Shown here: piece after piece, positions 35,564 to 45,402 of the stretch
How positions within the stretch are numbered: the first letter of the stretch is position 1
Layout of the letters: each line of letters opens with the position of its first letter
From: Nodosilinea sp. WJT8-NPBG4
GTDB lineage: Bacteria > Cyanobacteriota > Cyanobacteriia > Phormidesmidales > Phormidesmidaceae
Reading direction: 5' to 3'
Assembly: GCA_019359285.1 (NCBI GenBank)
Contig: JAHHHQ010000038.1
Location: 124,001 to 188,000 of the forward strand
DNA length: 64,000 bases
The notes under the pieces: model-generated
Told to the model about the DNA's origin: nothing
The model's database searches: none
What the model saw: the letters and a program-made list of their open reading frames with translations, nothing else
Program-made: the position numbers and the translations under genes

Positions 35564-36034
35564 ATGCCGCTTGCTACGCCGAAATCTGTAGTAGCACCCG
35601 CCGACAGTCTGCGGGTGACCTTTGCCCCTCTCTCCCTCGACGAGGTCTACGGACTGGCCGATGACCCCGGCAATGGAGCCGTGGTGGTGATGAGCGGCAT
35701 GGTACGCAACAACAGCGAGGGCAAAGCCGTCGTGGCGCTGGAGTACCAGGCCTACGAACCCATGGCCCTGGAGGTATTCAGACAAATTACCGCCCAGATC
35801 CGCGTCACCTGGGCGGAGGCCACCCGCGTAGTGATTCACCACCGCACCGGCAAGCTGGCCGTGGGCGACATCAGCGTGCTAGTGGCCGTGGGCTGCCCCC
35901 ACCGAGGCGAGGCGTTTGCGGCCTGTCAGTATGCGATCGACACCCTCAAGCACAACGCTCCGATCTGGAAAAAAGAGCACTGGGAAGATGGCTCAACCAG
36001 CTGGGTGAGCATTGGCAGTTGTGAAGAGGATTAG
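35564..36034 (+). CDS. moaE: Molybdopterin synthase catalytic subunit
   Basis: The large subunit of molybdopterin synthase, which with thiocarboxylated MoaD adds two sulfurs to cyclic pyranopterin. The 156-residue protein shows the family core: GAVVVMSGMVRNNSEGKAVVALEYQAYEPMAL, VVIHHRTGKLAVGDISVLVAVGCPHRGEAFAAC, and LKHNAPIWKKEHWEDGS, in which the Lys residues of IWKKE are the active-site bases. No other moa gene is nearby. The 206-base upstream spacer contains no molybdenum-cofactor riboswitch that I can see. Confidence 0.95.
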   Translation: MPLATPKSVVAPADSLRVTFAPLSLDEVYGLADDPGNGAVVVMSGMVRNNSEGKAVVALEYQAYEPMALEVFRQITAQIRVTWAEATRVVIHHRTGKLAVGDISVLVAVGCPHRGEAFAACQYAIDTLKHNAPIWKKEHWEDGSTSWVSIGSCEED

Positions 36035-36061
36035 TGTGCCGCTTGTTTCCTCTCAGCTACC

Positions 36062-36559
36062 TCAAAGCACCTGTTCCCCTGCTTGTTTAAGAATTTGTTC
36101 AATCAACTTCTCACCTAGCCACATGCCACAGTGCTGCAACTGTCGAATTAGAGGCTGAACTTCATCGATGTAGCCGAGCTGTTTAGCCTTCAATAGAATC
36201 CCTAAGGTTCCAGTGCAAGACAAGCCGTAGAGTTGGGCGATTTGACGACCTAGTTGATCGTCTAAAACCAATAGACAGTTTGCTTGAGTTAGACCAACCG
36301 CAATAACTTCAGCTTCGCCCTTGCCTAAATCAGTCTCATTGGGAATTAACTCTGGAAAGGGCAAGGCTACAGGGGTTATCCAAGCCATATCACCCAACGT
36401 TGGCACCCCAATGCCCTGCGATCGCCCTACTTCAAGCTCTTGAATAACAGCGGTAGGCACTTGAACCTGCTGATACAGCCTGCGAAGCAGACCAAGTTGA
36501 GAGACCTGATGCAGATACAGTAGAGGCGAGGTATTAACAACAACAGGACGATCAGGCAT
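36062..36559 (-). CDS. PIN-like toxin, DUF3368
   Basis: A 165-residue predicted RNase of the PIN fold. The N-terminal VVVNTSPLLYLHQVSQLGLLRRLY is typical of DUF3368 proteins (Asn-Thr-Ser-Pro start). The acidic set is visible in VIQELEV, LGKGEAEVIAVGLTQ and LLVLDDQLGRQIAQ, followed by CTGTLGILLKAKQLGYI. Its start overlaps the upstream UPF0175 gene by 8 bases. Together they form a type II toxin-antitoxin pair widespread in cyanobacteria. The toxin probably degrades RNA when the antitoxin is lost. Confidence 0.88.
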   Translation of the reverse strand: MPDRPVVVNTSPLLYLHQVSQLGLLRRLYQQVQVPTAVIQELEVGRSQGIGVPTLGDMAWITPVALPFPELIPNETDLGKGEAEVIAVGLTQANCLLVLDDQLGRQIAQLYGLSCTGTLGILLKAKQLGYIDEVQPLIRQLQHCGMWLGEKLIEQILKQAGEQVL

Positions 36560-36803
36560 TCTGGATATCTTGTTCCAGTTCTTCAGCGGTCAGTTGAAAT
36601 GGCGAGACATGGTAGCGCCCCAAGGTCATTAAAAAAGCGACCCGAGACATCCCCGCTAATTGTGCCGCCCGCCCGGACGATAACTTGCCCATTTCAAACA
36701 GTTTAACCGCTGCTAGCCTAGTGAGCTCTTGAGAAATACTCTCTGGCGTTTCTTTCAGGCTAATCAGCACTTCTTCTGGAACCTGTATTTCAATCGTGGC
36801 CAT
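36552..36803 (-). CDS. UPF0175-family antitoxin
   Basis: An 83-residue protein. It starts IEIQVPEEVLISL, continues with the helical segment LTRLAAVKLFEMGKLSSGRAAQLAGMSRVAFLMTLGRYHV, which is the UPF0175 helix-turn-helix-like core, and ends in an acidic tail that may cover the toxin's active site. It is the upstream partner of the DUF3368 toxin and overlaps it by 8 bases. It probably also represses the operon. Confidence 0.88.
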   Translation of the reverse strand: MATIEIQVPEEVLISLKETPESISQELTRLAAVKLFEMGKLSSGRAAQLAGMSRVAFLMTLGRYHVSPFQLTAEELEQDIQNA

Positions 36804-36838
36804 GGCTGTCCTTCGGTGATGTGCCAGTTGTCTAGACT

Positions 36839-36882
36839 GTGGGTCAGGCTGAGAATCAGTTCTTTCATTATCGCTGACCCAC
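36839..36882. repeat. 9-bp inverted repeat in divergent spacer
   Basis: The 333-base spacer 36804-37136 separates the antitoxin gene from the large kinase gene. It contains GTGGGTCAG (36839-36847) with its complement CTGACCCAC (36874-36882), a possible operator for toxin-antitoxin autoregulation or a hairpin. The rest of the spacer shows no gene. Confidence 0.4.
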
Positions 36883-37136
36883 TCCTGCGATCACCAGCAG
36901 CAGGCGGGTGAAGAGGGTACGAATGTGTAGGTTGCTTGCCTTTCTCCGGTTCCCTTTATTCTGGTGATACCATGATCGCCAAGAGTGCCTTTCCAAAGAT
37001 CGAGCTAGGAGCACTGACGGTTTCATTTAGGGAGATACGTAGAAGATTTTGGGCAGGTTTTGGTGCTGGGTTTGTAACTATTTGTACCCATTGGCAGCAG
37101 CATTTTTGAGCGATCGCTAGGGGCTCTTCAACGGTT

Positions 37137-40100
37137 TTGCAGCAAGTTTCAAGCTATACCCTCCAACGGGCTATTCATGAGGGAGCCCACACCCGGGTCT
37201 ATGCTGGGGTGACCCAGTCGGGCGAGCAGCCGGTGGTGGTCAAGCTGCTCAAAGCGGAATATCCCTCCCTAGAAGAGATCACGCGTCTCAAGCACGAATT
37301 TAGCATTCTAGATGGCTTGGACAGCCTAGAGATTATCAAGGCGCTGGCGTTAGAGCCCTACCAAAACGGGCTGGCGCTGGTGCTAGAAGACTTTGGCGGC
37401 ATTGCTCTAAGCGACTACCTAGGGCAACGTCCGCTGAGCAGCGATGAGTTTCTTGCCATTGCCCTTCAGCTCACTGCTGCGCTGGCGACACTACACCAGA
37501 GCCAGATTGTCCACAAAGACATCAACCCCCGCAACATCCTGATTCACCCGGCCAGTGGACAGGTGAAACTAATCGACTTCGACATTGCCTCGCGTCTATC
37601 TCGGGAAAACCCGACCGCGAGCCGTCCCACACTGCTCGAAGGAACCCTAGCCTATCTCTCGCCGGAACAAACCGGGCGCATGAATCGGACGATCGACTAT
37701 CGCGCCGATTTCTACTCCCTGGGGGTGACCTTCTACGAAATGCTGACTGGGCAGCTGCCCTTTCCGACTAATGACCCGCTGGAGCTGGTGCACTGCCACA
37801 TCGCCAAAACCCCCGTTGCCCCCGACCAGCTCCGTCCCGAACTGCCCATCGCCCTGGCTGACCTGGTGATGAAGCTGCTGGAGAAAACAGCGGAGGATCG
37901 CTACCAGAGTGCACTGGGGCTAAAGGTCGATCTGGACCGCTGTCAGCAACAGCTGTGGGAATCAGGAGCCATCGCTCCTTTCCCCATTGGTCAACTCGAC
38001 TGTTTTAGCCAGTTTCTCATTCCCCAAACCCTCTACGGTCGGGAAAACGAAGTGGCCACTCTGCTGGCAGCGTTTGAGCAGGTCAGTGCCGGAGCGGTGG
38101 CACTGATGCTGGTGAGCGGATATTCGGGTATTGGCAAAACCTCTCTGGTGCAGGAAGTTCATAAGCCCATTGCTCGGCAGCGGGGGTACTTTATTGCCGG
38201 TAAGTTTGATCAGTTCAAGCGCAATAGCCCCTACGCGTCACTGACCCAGGCCTTTCAAGAGCTGATGCGGCAGTTGCTGACGGAAAGTGACGACCGGGTC
38301 GCCCAGTGGAAAGCCAAGCTGCTGGCGGCTCTAGGCACGAATGGTCAGATCGTGGTGGAAGTGATTCCGGAGGTTGAGCGGATCATCGGGCCTCAGCCGG
38401 CGGTTCCTCCACTGGGGGCCTCGGAAGCGCAGAATCGGTTTAATCGGGTTTTTCAGCAGTTCATTGGGGTGTTTAGCCAGCCGGAGCATCCCCTGGTAAT
38501 TTTCCTGGATGACTTGCAGTGGGCCGATCTGCCTTCCCTCAAGCTGATAGAGCTGCTGGTGACAAATCCAGAGAGCCAGTATTTGCTGCTGCTGGGGGCC
38601 TACCGCGACAACGAGGTGAGTCTGGCCCATCCCTTGATGCACACCCTAGAGCAGATGCAAGCCGCTGGGGCAACGGTACGCAATCTTGTGCTGCAACCGC
38701 TGGAGCAGCCCGAGGTCAATCAGTTGGTGGCCGATACGCTCCATACCAGCGCAGCCCAAGCTCAATCTCTGGCCCAGCTGATCTTTAAGAAAACCCAGGG
38801 CAACCCTTTCTTTGTCACCCAGATTTTGAAATCGCTGCACCAGGACGGGCTGCTCTGGTTCGATTTTGACCAGGGCCAGTGGTGCTGGGATGAAGCGGTG
38901 TTGCAGAGCGTTGAAATAACGGAGAACGTGGTGGAACTGATGGTGAATCAGATCCAAAAACTCTCTGCCAAGACCCAGCAGGTGTTAAAGCTGGCGGCCT
39001 GCATTGGGGATAAATTTTCCCTGGATGTGCTGGCGATCGTGAACGAAGCGTCTCAAACGGAGACGGCCATCGATCTGTGGGAAGCTTTACAAGCCGAATT
39101 TGTGGTGCCCCTTACCCAGGCCTACAAAATTCCCCTGGTGCTGGATTTAGACGATACCCCTGACGAAGGTTCGGCTGAGCAAGCTGTAGAAAAAACCACC
39201 GCTCAGATTGTCTATCGGTTTTTGCACGACCGGGTGCAGCAAGCCGCTTACTCGTTAATTCCAGAGTCGCAACGGCGGTCAACCCATCTCAAAATTGGTC
39301 AACTGCTGCTGCAAAATATTCCAGCGGCAGAGCGCAATGACAACATTTTTGCGATCGCCAACCAGCTCAACTACGGCACTGGTTTACTGACCTCAGAGGC
39401 CGAAGCCTACCAAATAGCTGAGATCAACTGGGTGGCTGGCCAAAAGGCCAAAGCCGCTGCCGCCTATGACTCAGCTCTGCGCTACCTGTCGGTGGGCCTG
39501 GCGCTGTTGCCCGTAACCAGTTGGCAGCAGCACTACGACCTGACCCTGGCCCTGCACAATGCCGCCGTTGAGACGGCCTACCTAAACGGTGATTTTGGCC
39601 AGATGGAGGCCTGGGCCGCAATTGTTTTGCGTCAGGGGCGATCGCCCTTAGACACCATGACCGTCTACGAGGTCAAAATCCAGGCCTCTATGGCCCAGGT
39701 CAAACAGCTCGAAGCGGTGCACCTGGGGTTGCAGGCGCTGGAACGTTTGGGAGTAAGCCTGCCGGCGTCGCCCACCCTGGACGACATTCAGCAGGTGCTG
39801 GCCCAAACGGCGGGCCACCTGGAGGGCAAAAGCTCCGCCGATCTGTTGCATCTCCCCCTCGTCACCGACGCCGAGAAACTCGCCGCCATTCGCATGCTCA
39901 CAAGCCTGGGCTCCCCCTGTTACCAGGCCGCCCCGGCTCTATTTCCGCTGGTGATCTGCGAACAGATCAATCTCTCCCTGCGCTATGGCAATTCGCCCTT
40001 CGCTGCCTACAGCTATGTGTGTTACGGGGTAATTCTCAACGGCATTTTGCAGGACAGTGAAGCGGCCTATCGGTTTGGCCAACTGGCCCTGCAGGTGGTC

Positions 40101-43100
40101 GAAAAGTTTAACGCGGTAGCCCTAAAAACCAGCGTTAGCTTTGTGGCTGGGGCCTGCACGCTGCACGGCAAAATTCACGTGCGCGAAACCCTGCCCCTGC
40201 TGTGGGAGGGCTACCAGAGCGGGCTGGAAAACGGCCAGCTGGAATACGGCGGCTACGCGGCGATTCAGCGCTGTCACCACGCCTACCTGATGGGGCAGGA
40301 ACTACCCAAACTCGCCGCTGAGATGGCGACGATCAGCACCACCCTGGCCCAGCTTAAGCAGGACAACGCCCTGGGCTGGAATGAAATTGTGCGGCAAGCG
40401 GTGCTGAATTTGATCGACTCGCCGGAGCAGCCGAGCCGTCTCCAGGGAGAGGCCTACCAGGAAGCAGAGGCCCTGCCCCTGCTCAAGGCCGGTAACGATC
40501 GCACCGGCCTGCACTACTTCTACCTCAACAAACTAATCCTCAGCTACCTGTTTGGCCAGTATGACCAAGCTTTAGAGGATGCGGGGTTAGCTGAACAGTA
40601 CCTGGATGGGGTGAAAGGATTTTTGGTCGTGCCGGTGTTCCAGTTCTACGATGTGCTGACTAGGCTGGCCTTGGGCACAGCGGGAGACCTGCCGGTCGAC
40701 TCGGTGCTGAGCCAAGTCGAGCAGAACCAGGCGGCCCTGCGGCGATCGGCCGAGTATGCGCCGATGAATTTTCAGCACAAGCTGGAGCTGATAGAGGCGG
40801 AGCAGGCCCGCCTGCTGGGGCAGCCCTGGCTGTCGATGGAGCACTACGATCGCGCCATCGCCGGAGCCCGAGAGCAGGGCTATGTTCAGGAAGAGGCGAT
40901 CGCCAACGAGCGGGCCGCCGAGTTTTACCAGGCTCAGGGCCGCGACAAAGTGGCCCAGGTCTACCGGGCCGAGGCCTACTACGGCTACCTGCGCTGGGGC
41001 GCGATCGCCAAGGCTCAGGCGCTCAAGGCCCAGTATCCCGCCCTGGGCACCCAGACATCTAGGCAAGCGCCCGGCCCGACAACCGCCTCGCTCACCAACA
41101 GCTCAGTATCCACGAGCGGGCTCAAAGGCTTTGATCTGGCCACCGTCATCAAGGCCTCCCAAGCCCTGTCTGGGGAAATCGTGCTGAGCGATCTGCTCAC
41201 CAAGCTGATGCAGATCGTGCTGGAAAATGCCGGGGCGGAGCAAGGAGCTTTGCTGCTGGACACCAATGGGCAGCTGGCGATTGCAGTCTCGGGCAAAGTC
41301 TCGGGAACAGCGGGCGATGCTCGGGTCGCCTTGCAGCAGGGCGATTCCAGGTCTGGGATTGACCGAGACGATGGCACTCCGTTACCCCTACCCCTATCGG
41401 TGGTCAACTATGTCACCAGAACTCAGACTCCCTTGGTCCTCAGCAATGCCACCGCCGAAGACCTATTTGCCACCGATCCTTACATCCTGGCTCAACAACC
41501 CAAATCCGTTCTGTGTGCCCCGCTCCTACACCAGGGAAAACTGACGGGGCTGCTGTACTTAGAGAACAACCTCACTCCCGGTGCCTTCACCCCGGATCGC
41601 CTAGAGGTCTTGCAGCTGCTGGCAGCCCAAGCCGCCATTTCGATTGAAAATGCCCGCCTCTACGCCGATCTGGAGGAGGCCAACCGCACCCTGGAAGCCA
41701 AGGTGGGCGATCGCACCCTAGAACTGTGGGACAAGAACGTCCTGTTGCAGCAGGAGATTCAGGAACGGCAGCGGGCCGAAGCGGCGGCCATGGTCGCCAA
41801 CCGCGCCAAGAGTGAGTTTCTCGCCAACATGAGCCATGAGCTGCGCACGCCCCTAAACGGTATTTTGGGCTATAGCCAGGTGCTCAAAAAGCACCAGACC
41901 CTCACCAAGCCGCAGCGGCAGGGTGTCGATGTCATTCATCGGTGTGGTGAGTACCTGCTGACGCTGATCGACGACGTGCTCGATTTGTCGAAAATCGAAG
42001 CGCGCAGAATGGAGCTGCACCCGGAGAGCTTTCACCTACCCCGTTTTCTCGAAAACCTGGTAGAAATCTGCCGCGTTCGCGCCAACCAGAAGCAGATTTC
42101 GTTGACCTACGAGGTGATCTCGCCCTTGCCAGAGTACGTCTATGCCGATGAAAAGCGGCTTCAGCAGGTGCTGTTGAACTTATTGGGCAACGCCGTCAAG
42201 TTTACCGAGGCGGGGCAGGTCTCGCTTAAGGTCGGCCCCGTCCAAGCTTGGTCCCCAAGGAGCGATATAAGGGGCGATCGCAAGGCAGCGGTCCATGCCG
42301 CCGCGCCCTCTACTGCTAACCTAATTCGCTTTGAAATTGTCGATACGGGCATGGGCATTGCCCCTGAACAATTGGCGCAGATCTTTGACCCATTTCACCG
42401 CACGCCAGAGTCGGGGCGACACACCGACGGCACGGGGTTGGGGCTAGCAATTAGTCGCCAGCTGGTGCAGCTGATGGACAGCGATATTCGCGTCAGCAGC
42501 AACCTGGGCCAGGGCAGCCGGTTCTGGTTCGATCTCGACCTGGCGGTATCTCAGCTGGGCGAGACGATCAGCCTACCCAGCGAGCAGGTGATCGTTGGCT
42601 ATGGGGGCGATCGCCGCACCGTTCTAGTGGTAGACGACAAGGACTATAACCGGGCCGTAATCGTCGATTTTTTAGCTCCTCTCGGCTTTGAGCTGCTGGA
42701 GGCGGCCAATGGCCAGGAGGGGCTGGCCCTAGCGGTGCAGCACCAGCCCGATGTCGTACTGGTAGACCTGGTGATGCCGCTGATTGATGGGTTTGAAATG
42801 ACCCGGCGGTTAAAACAAATCCCGGCTTTGCAAACCGTTATTGTGATCGCCATTTCCGCCAGCGTGATGGAATTTGACTATCGCCAGAGCCAGTTAGCCT
42901 GCTGCAACGATTTTCTGCCCAAGCCTATCCATGAACCGGCCCTGCTGGCAAAGCTCCAGCTCCACCTGGGGCTGGAATGGCTGTACGACCCCACTCCACC
43001 CGCCCCTCTGCCATCCGCCCCGCCTCAGCTCTCCACTTCTCCCCTCTCCCCCACCGCCATTCCCCCTGGGCCTGAACTCGGCACCCTGCTCAACCTCGCT

Positions 43101-43259
43101 CTGATGGGAGATCTCAAAGGCGTCGTAGCCCATACCGAGCGCATCGAACAGCAACAGCCGCAGTGGGCTCCTTTTACCACTCAGCTTAGGCAGTTAGCCC
43201 TAAGCTATAAGGGAAGGCAGGCCATCGACTTGATTAAACGCTATCAACCACCGGCATGA
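37137..43259 (+). CDS. HstK-type hybrid Ser/Thr kinase - AAA ATPase - GAF - histidine kinase - receiver
   Basis: A 2040-residue signalling protein starting at TTG 37137. Domains in order: Ser/Thr kinase (about 7-270; ATP-site Lys36, catalytic Asp128 in [11 protein letters not shown] in place of DFG); AAA/signal-transduction ATPase (about 290-560; Walker [10 protein letters not shown] near 327, Walker [11 protein letters not shown]); a long helical TPR-like region (about 740-1310); GAF (about 1330-1515); coiled coil; HisKA with His1567 in [10 protein letters not shown]; HATPase (N-box NLLGNAVKF near 1680, GTGLGLAIS near 1765); and a receiver with phospho-acceptor Asp1877. This matches the cyanobacterial HstK family. 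It is cytosolic, with no membrane segment. The next gene starts inside its stop codon (ATGA), so they are coupled. The signal is unknown; the GAF or AAA/TPR part would be the sensor. Confidence 0.95.
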   Translation: MQQVSSYTLQRAIHEGAHTRVYAGVTQSGEQPVVVKLLKAEYPSLEEITRLKHEFSILDGLDSLEIIKALALEPYQNGLALVLEDFGGIALSDYLGQRPLSSDEFLAIALQLTAALATLHQSQIVHKDINPRNILIHPASGQVKLIDFDIASRLSRENPTASRPTLLEGTLAYLSPEQTGRMNRTIDYRADFYSLGVTFYEMLTGQLPFPTNDPLELVHCHIAKTPVAPDQLRPELPIALADLVMKLLEKTAEDRYQSALGLKVDLDRCQQQLWESGAIAPFPIGQLDCFSQFLIPQTLYGRENEVATLLAAFEQVSAGAVALMLVSGYSGIGKTSLVQEVHKPIARQRGYFIAGKFDQFKRNSPYASLTQAFQELMRQLLTESDDRVAQWKAKLLAALGTNGQIVVEVIPEVERIIGPQPAVPPLGASEAQNRFNRVFQQFIGVFSQPEHPLVIFLDDLQWADLPSLKLIELLVTNPESQYLLLLGAYRDNEVSLAHPLMHTLEQMQAAGATVRNLVLQPLEQPEVNQLVADTLHTSAAQAQSLAQLIFKKTQGNPFFVTQILKSLHQDGLLWFDFDQGQWCWDEAVLQSVEITENVVELMVNQIQKLSAKTQQVLKLAACIGDKFSLDVLAIVNEASQTETAIDLWEALQAEFVVPLTQAYKIPLVLDLDDTPDEGSAEQAVEKTTAQIVYRFLHDRVQQAAYSLIPESQRRSTHLKIGQLLLQNIPAAERNDNIFAIANQLNYGTGLLTSEAEAYQIAEINWVAGQKAKAAAAYDSALRYLSVGLALLPVTSWQQHYDLTLALHNAAVETAYLNGDFGQMEAWAAIVLRQGRSPLDTMTVYEVKIQASMAQVKQLEAVHLGLQALERLGVSLPASPTLDDIQQVLAQTAGHLEGKSSADLLHLPLVTDAEKLAAIRMLTSLGSPCYQAAPALFPLVICEQINLSLRYGNSPFAAYSYVCYGVILNGILQDSEAAYRFGQLALQVVEKFNAVALKTSVSFVAGACTLHGKIHVRETLPLLWEGYQSGLENGQLEYGGYAAIQRCHHAYLMGQELPKLAAEMATISTTLAQLKQDNALGWNEIVRQAVLNLIDSPEQPSRLQGEAYQEAEALPLLKAGNDRTGLHYFYLNKLILSYLFGQYDQALEDAGLAEQYLDGVKGFLVVPVFQFYDVLTRLALGTAGDLPVDSVLSQVEQNQAALRRSAEYAPMNFQHKLELIEAEQARLLGQPWLSMEHYDRAIAGAREQGYVQEEAIANERAAEFYQAQGRDKVAQVYRAEAYYGYLRWGAIAKAQALKAQYPALGTQTSRQAPGPTTASLTNSSVSTSGLKGFDLATVIKASQALSGEIVLSDLLTKLMQIVLENAGAEQGALLLDTNGQLAIAVSGKVSGTAGDARVALQQGDSRSGIDRDDGTPLPLPLSVVNYVTRTQTPLVLSNATAEDLFATDPYILAQQPKSVLCAPLLHQGKLTGLLYLENNLTPGAFTPDRLEVLQLLAAQAAISIENARLYADLEEANRTLEAKVGDRTLELWDKNVLLQQEIQERQRAEAAAMVANRAKSEFLANMSHELRTPLNGILGYSQVLKKHQTLTKPQRQGVDVIHRCGEYLLTLIDDVLDLSKIEARRMELHPESFHLPRFLENLVEICRVRANQKQISLTYEVISPLPEYVYADEKRLQQVLLNLLGNAVKFTEAGQVSLKVGPVQAWSPRSDIRGDRKAAVHAAAPSTANLIRFEIVDTGMGIAPEQLAQIFDPFHRTPESGRHTDGTGLGLAISRQLVQLMDSDIRVSSNLGQGSRFWFDLDLAVSQLGETISLPSEQVIVGYGGDRRTVLVVDDKDYNRAVIVDFLAPLGFELLEAANGQEGLALAVQHQPDVVLVDLVMPLIDGFEMTRRLKQIPALQTVIVIAISASVMEFDYRQSQLACCNDFLPKPIHEPALLAKLQLHLGLEWLYDPTPPAPLPSAPPQLSTSPLSPTAIPPGPELGTLLNLALMGDLKGVVAHTERIEQQQPQWAPFTTQLRQLALSYKGRQAIDLIKRYQPPA

Positions 43260-44950
43260 GCGAGGACACCGCAAAGACCGCCACCATTCTGGTCGTGGAT
43301 GACACTCCGACCAACCTAGACGTGCTGTTCGATTTTTTGAACAATGCCGGGTTCAAAGTCCTGTTTGCCGAGGATGGCGAAAGTGCCTTGGAAAAGTCCC
43401 AGTACGCCAACCCAGATTTGATTTTGCTCGACATTCTGATGCCGGGTATGGATGGTTTTGAAACCTGTCGTCGCCTGAAGCAGCAGGAAACCACCGCCGC
43501 CATTCCGGTCATCTTTTTGACTGCCCTCACGGAAACTACGGATAAGGTGAAAGGCTTAGCGCTGGGGGCAGTGGATTTCATCACCAAACCGTTGCAGTAC
43601 GAAGAGGTGCTAGCCCGGGTGAAAACCCACTTGCGCCTCCAGACCCTGTCTCAACAGCTGCAAGCCCAAAACCATCAGCTAGAGCGCGAAGTGCAGGAGC
43701 GTACAGAGGCCGAAGCCGCTCTGCAGCGCCAAAACCAGCGATCGCAGCTGTTTGCCGATGTCATCCTCAAGATTCGCCAGTCTCTGCAGATCGACGACAT
43801 TCTGCGAACGGCGGTCACCGAGGTCAAAACCATTCTCCAGGCCGACCGGGTGCTGATCTATCGCCTCTGGCCCGATGGCACCGGCAGCGGAGTGGCCGAG
43901 GCGGTGCAGTCCGGTTTTCCCCAGGTGATGGGGACGGTGTTTCCCCAGGAAGTGTTTCCCCAGGACTCCAAGGAACAGTACCGCCAGGGACGGATTCGCA
44001 GCTTAGTAGATGTGGCCCAGGACCAGCAGGTTTCCCCCTGCCTGGTCGATTTTTTGCAGCAGTTTGAGGTGCAGGCCAAGCTGGTGGTGCCCATTCTCGC
44101 CCAGGGCGACCTGTGGGGCCTGCTGATTGCCCACCAATGCGCTGGCCCTCGGCCTTGGACGGTGTTTGAAACCGAGTTGCTCCAGCAGCTCGCCGACCAA
44201 ATTGCGATCGCCCTGACCCAAGCCCAGCTCCTAGAACAGGAGACCCTCCAGCGGCAGGAGCTAGCCCGCTCCAATGCCGAGCTCCAGCAGTTTGCCTACA
44301 TTGCCTCCCACGATCTGCAAGAGCCGCTGCGCATGGTCACCAGCTACCTGCAACTCCTGGAGCGCCGCTACAAAGGCCAACTTGACCCCGACGCCGACGA
44401 CTTTATTCAGTTTGCCGTCGATGGGGCCCTGCGCATGCGCACCCTGATCAACGATCTGCTGACCTATTCGCGCATTGGCACCCGTGGCCATGCCTTTGAA
44501 CTCACCAGCTGTAATACCGCCGTTGAGCAGGCGATCGCCAATCTCCAGCTCGCGATCGAAGAGAGCGGGACCGTCGTCACCTACCCAGACTTACCCCAGC
44601 TCCAGGCTGACCCCACTCAGCTGATCCAGCTGTTCCAAAATCTGCTCAGCAATGCGATTAAGTTTCGGGGTGAGGCTCCAGTTCGGATTGCGATTGCTGT
44701 CAGCCAAACGGAAGATGACTGGCTGTTTTCCGTCCAGGATAATGGCATTGGCCTTGACCCCCAGTACGCTGACCAAATCTTTGTCATTTTTCAACGGCTC
44801 AATAATCGCACTCACTATCCAGGCACGGGCATTGGGCTGGCAGTGTGCAAAAAAATCGTGGAGCGGCACGGCGGTAGAATTTGGGTGGAGGCTGATCTGG
44901 ATCAAGGCTCCACCTTCTACTTCACCATTCCCCAGGGAGGCATGACATGA
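43256..44950 (+). CDS. Receiver-GAF-histidine kinase
   Basis: A 564-residue protein beginning within the previous stop (ATGA). Receiver domain 8-125 (ILVVDDTP, acceptor Asp59, the conserved Lys in DFITKPL), a short coiled coil, a phytochrome-like GAF (about 165-330), then a phytochrome-type dimerisation domain with His352 in [13 protein letters not shown], and an HATPase ([50 protein letters not shown]). The GAF has a Cys262 where bilin-binding GAF domains carry their chromophore Cys, but the usual following His is Leu. It probably receives phosphate from the HstK-type kinase and then phosphorylates the Rcp1-like regulator that overlaps its end by four bases. Confidence 0.95.
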   Translation: MSEDTAKTATILVVDDTPTNLDVLFDFLNNAGFKVLFAEDGESALEKSQYANPDLILLDILMPGMDGFETCRRLKQQETTAAIPVIFLTALTETTDKVKGLALGAVDFITKPLQYEEVLARVKTHLRLQTLSQQLQAQNHQLEREVQERTEAEAALQRQNQRSQLFADVILKIRQSLQIDDILRTAVTEVKTILQADRVLIYRLWPDGTGSGVAEAVQSGFPQVMGTVFPQEVFPQDSKEQYRQGRIRSLVDVAQDQQVSPCLVDFLQQFEVQAKLVVPILAQGDLWGLLIAHQCAGPRPWTVFETELLQQLADQIAIALTQAQLLEQETLQRQELARSNAELQQFAYIASHDLQEPLRMVTSYLQLLERRYKGQLDPDADDFIQFAVDGALRMRTLINDLLTYSRIGTRGHAFELTSCNTAVEQAIANLQLAIEESGTVVTYPDLPQLQADPTQLIQLFQNLLSNAIKFRGEAPVRIAIAVSQTEDDWLFSVQDNGIGLDPQYADQIFVIFQRLNNRTHYPGTGIGLAVCKKIVERHGGRIWVEADLDQGSTFYFTIPQGGMT

Positions 44951-45399
44951 TGGTGCCGTCGGGAAGCCTGGTACATCCCATCGAAATTTTGCTCGTAGAA
45001 GATAACCCTGGCGACATCCGGCTGACCCAGGAAGTGCTGAAGGAAGGCTCGATGCGCAATCACCTAAGCGTGGTGGATGACGGTGAGAAGGCGATCGCAT
45101 TCTTGAACCACATGGCTCCCTACCGCCACGCGCCCCATCCCAATTTGGTGCTTCTGGATCTAAACCTACCTCGCCGCAGCGGCTTAGACGTGCTGAGGAT
45201 AATTAAAACCAGTGCTGTGCTCAGGCACATTCCGGTGATTGTCTTTACCAGCTCCCAGGCCGAGGACGATATCAATCGCGCCTACGATCTCCACGCCAAC
45301 TGCTACATCACCAAACCCCTTGATCTCGAGCAGTTTAGTCGAAGCATCAAATCCATTGAAGACTTCTGGTTGTCTGCCGTTGAACTGCCGTCGGAGTGA
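44947..45399 (+). CDS. Rcp1-like single-domain response regulator
   Basis: A 150-residue receiver of the Rcp1 (phytochrome-partner) type. It shows EILLVEDNPGDIRLTQEVL, acceptor Asp71 in LVLLDLNLPRRSG, the Thr/Ser in VFTSS and the Lys in CYITKPLD, plus the longer loop after helix 1 and the C-terminal dimer helix (FSRSIKSIEDFW) of this subgroup. There is no output domain, so it acts as a phosphate carrier or binds a target. It overlaps the preceding kinase gene by four bases (ATGA) and is followed by the last kinase after three bases. Confidence 0.95.
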   Translation: MMVPSGSLVHPIEILLVEDNPGDIRLTQEVLKEGSMRNHLSVVDDGEKAIAFLNHMAPYRHAPHPNLVLLDLNLPRRSGLDVLRIIKTSAVLRHIPVIVFTSSQAEDDINRAYDLHANCYITKPLDLEQFSRSIKSIEDFWLSAVELPSE

Positions 45400-45402
45400 C
45401 CT

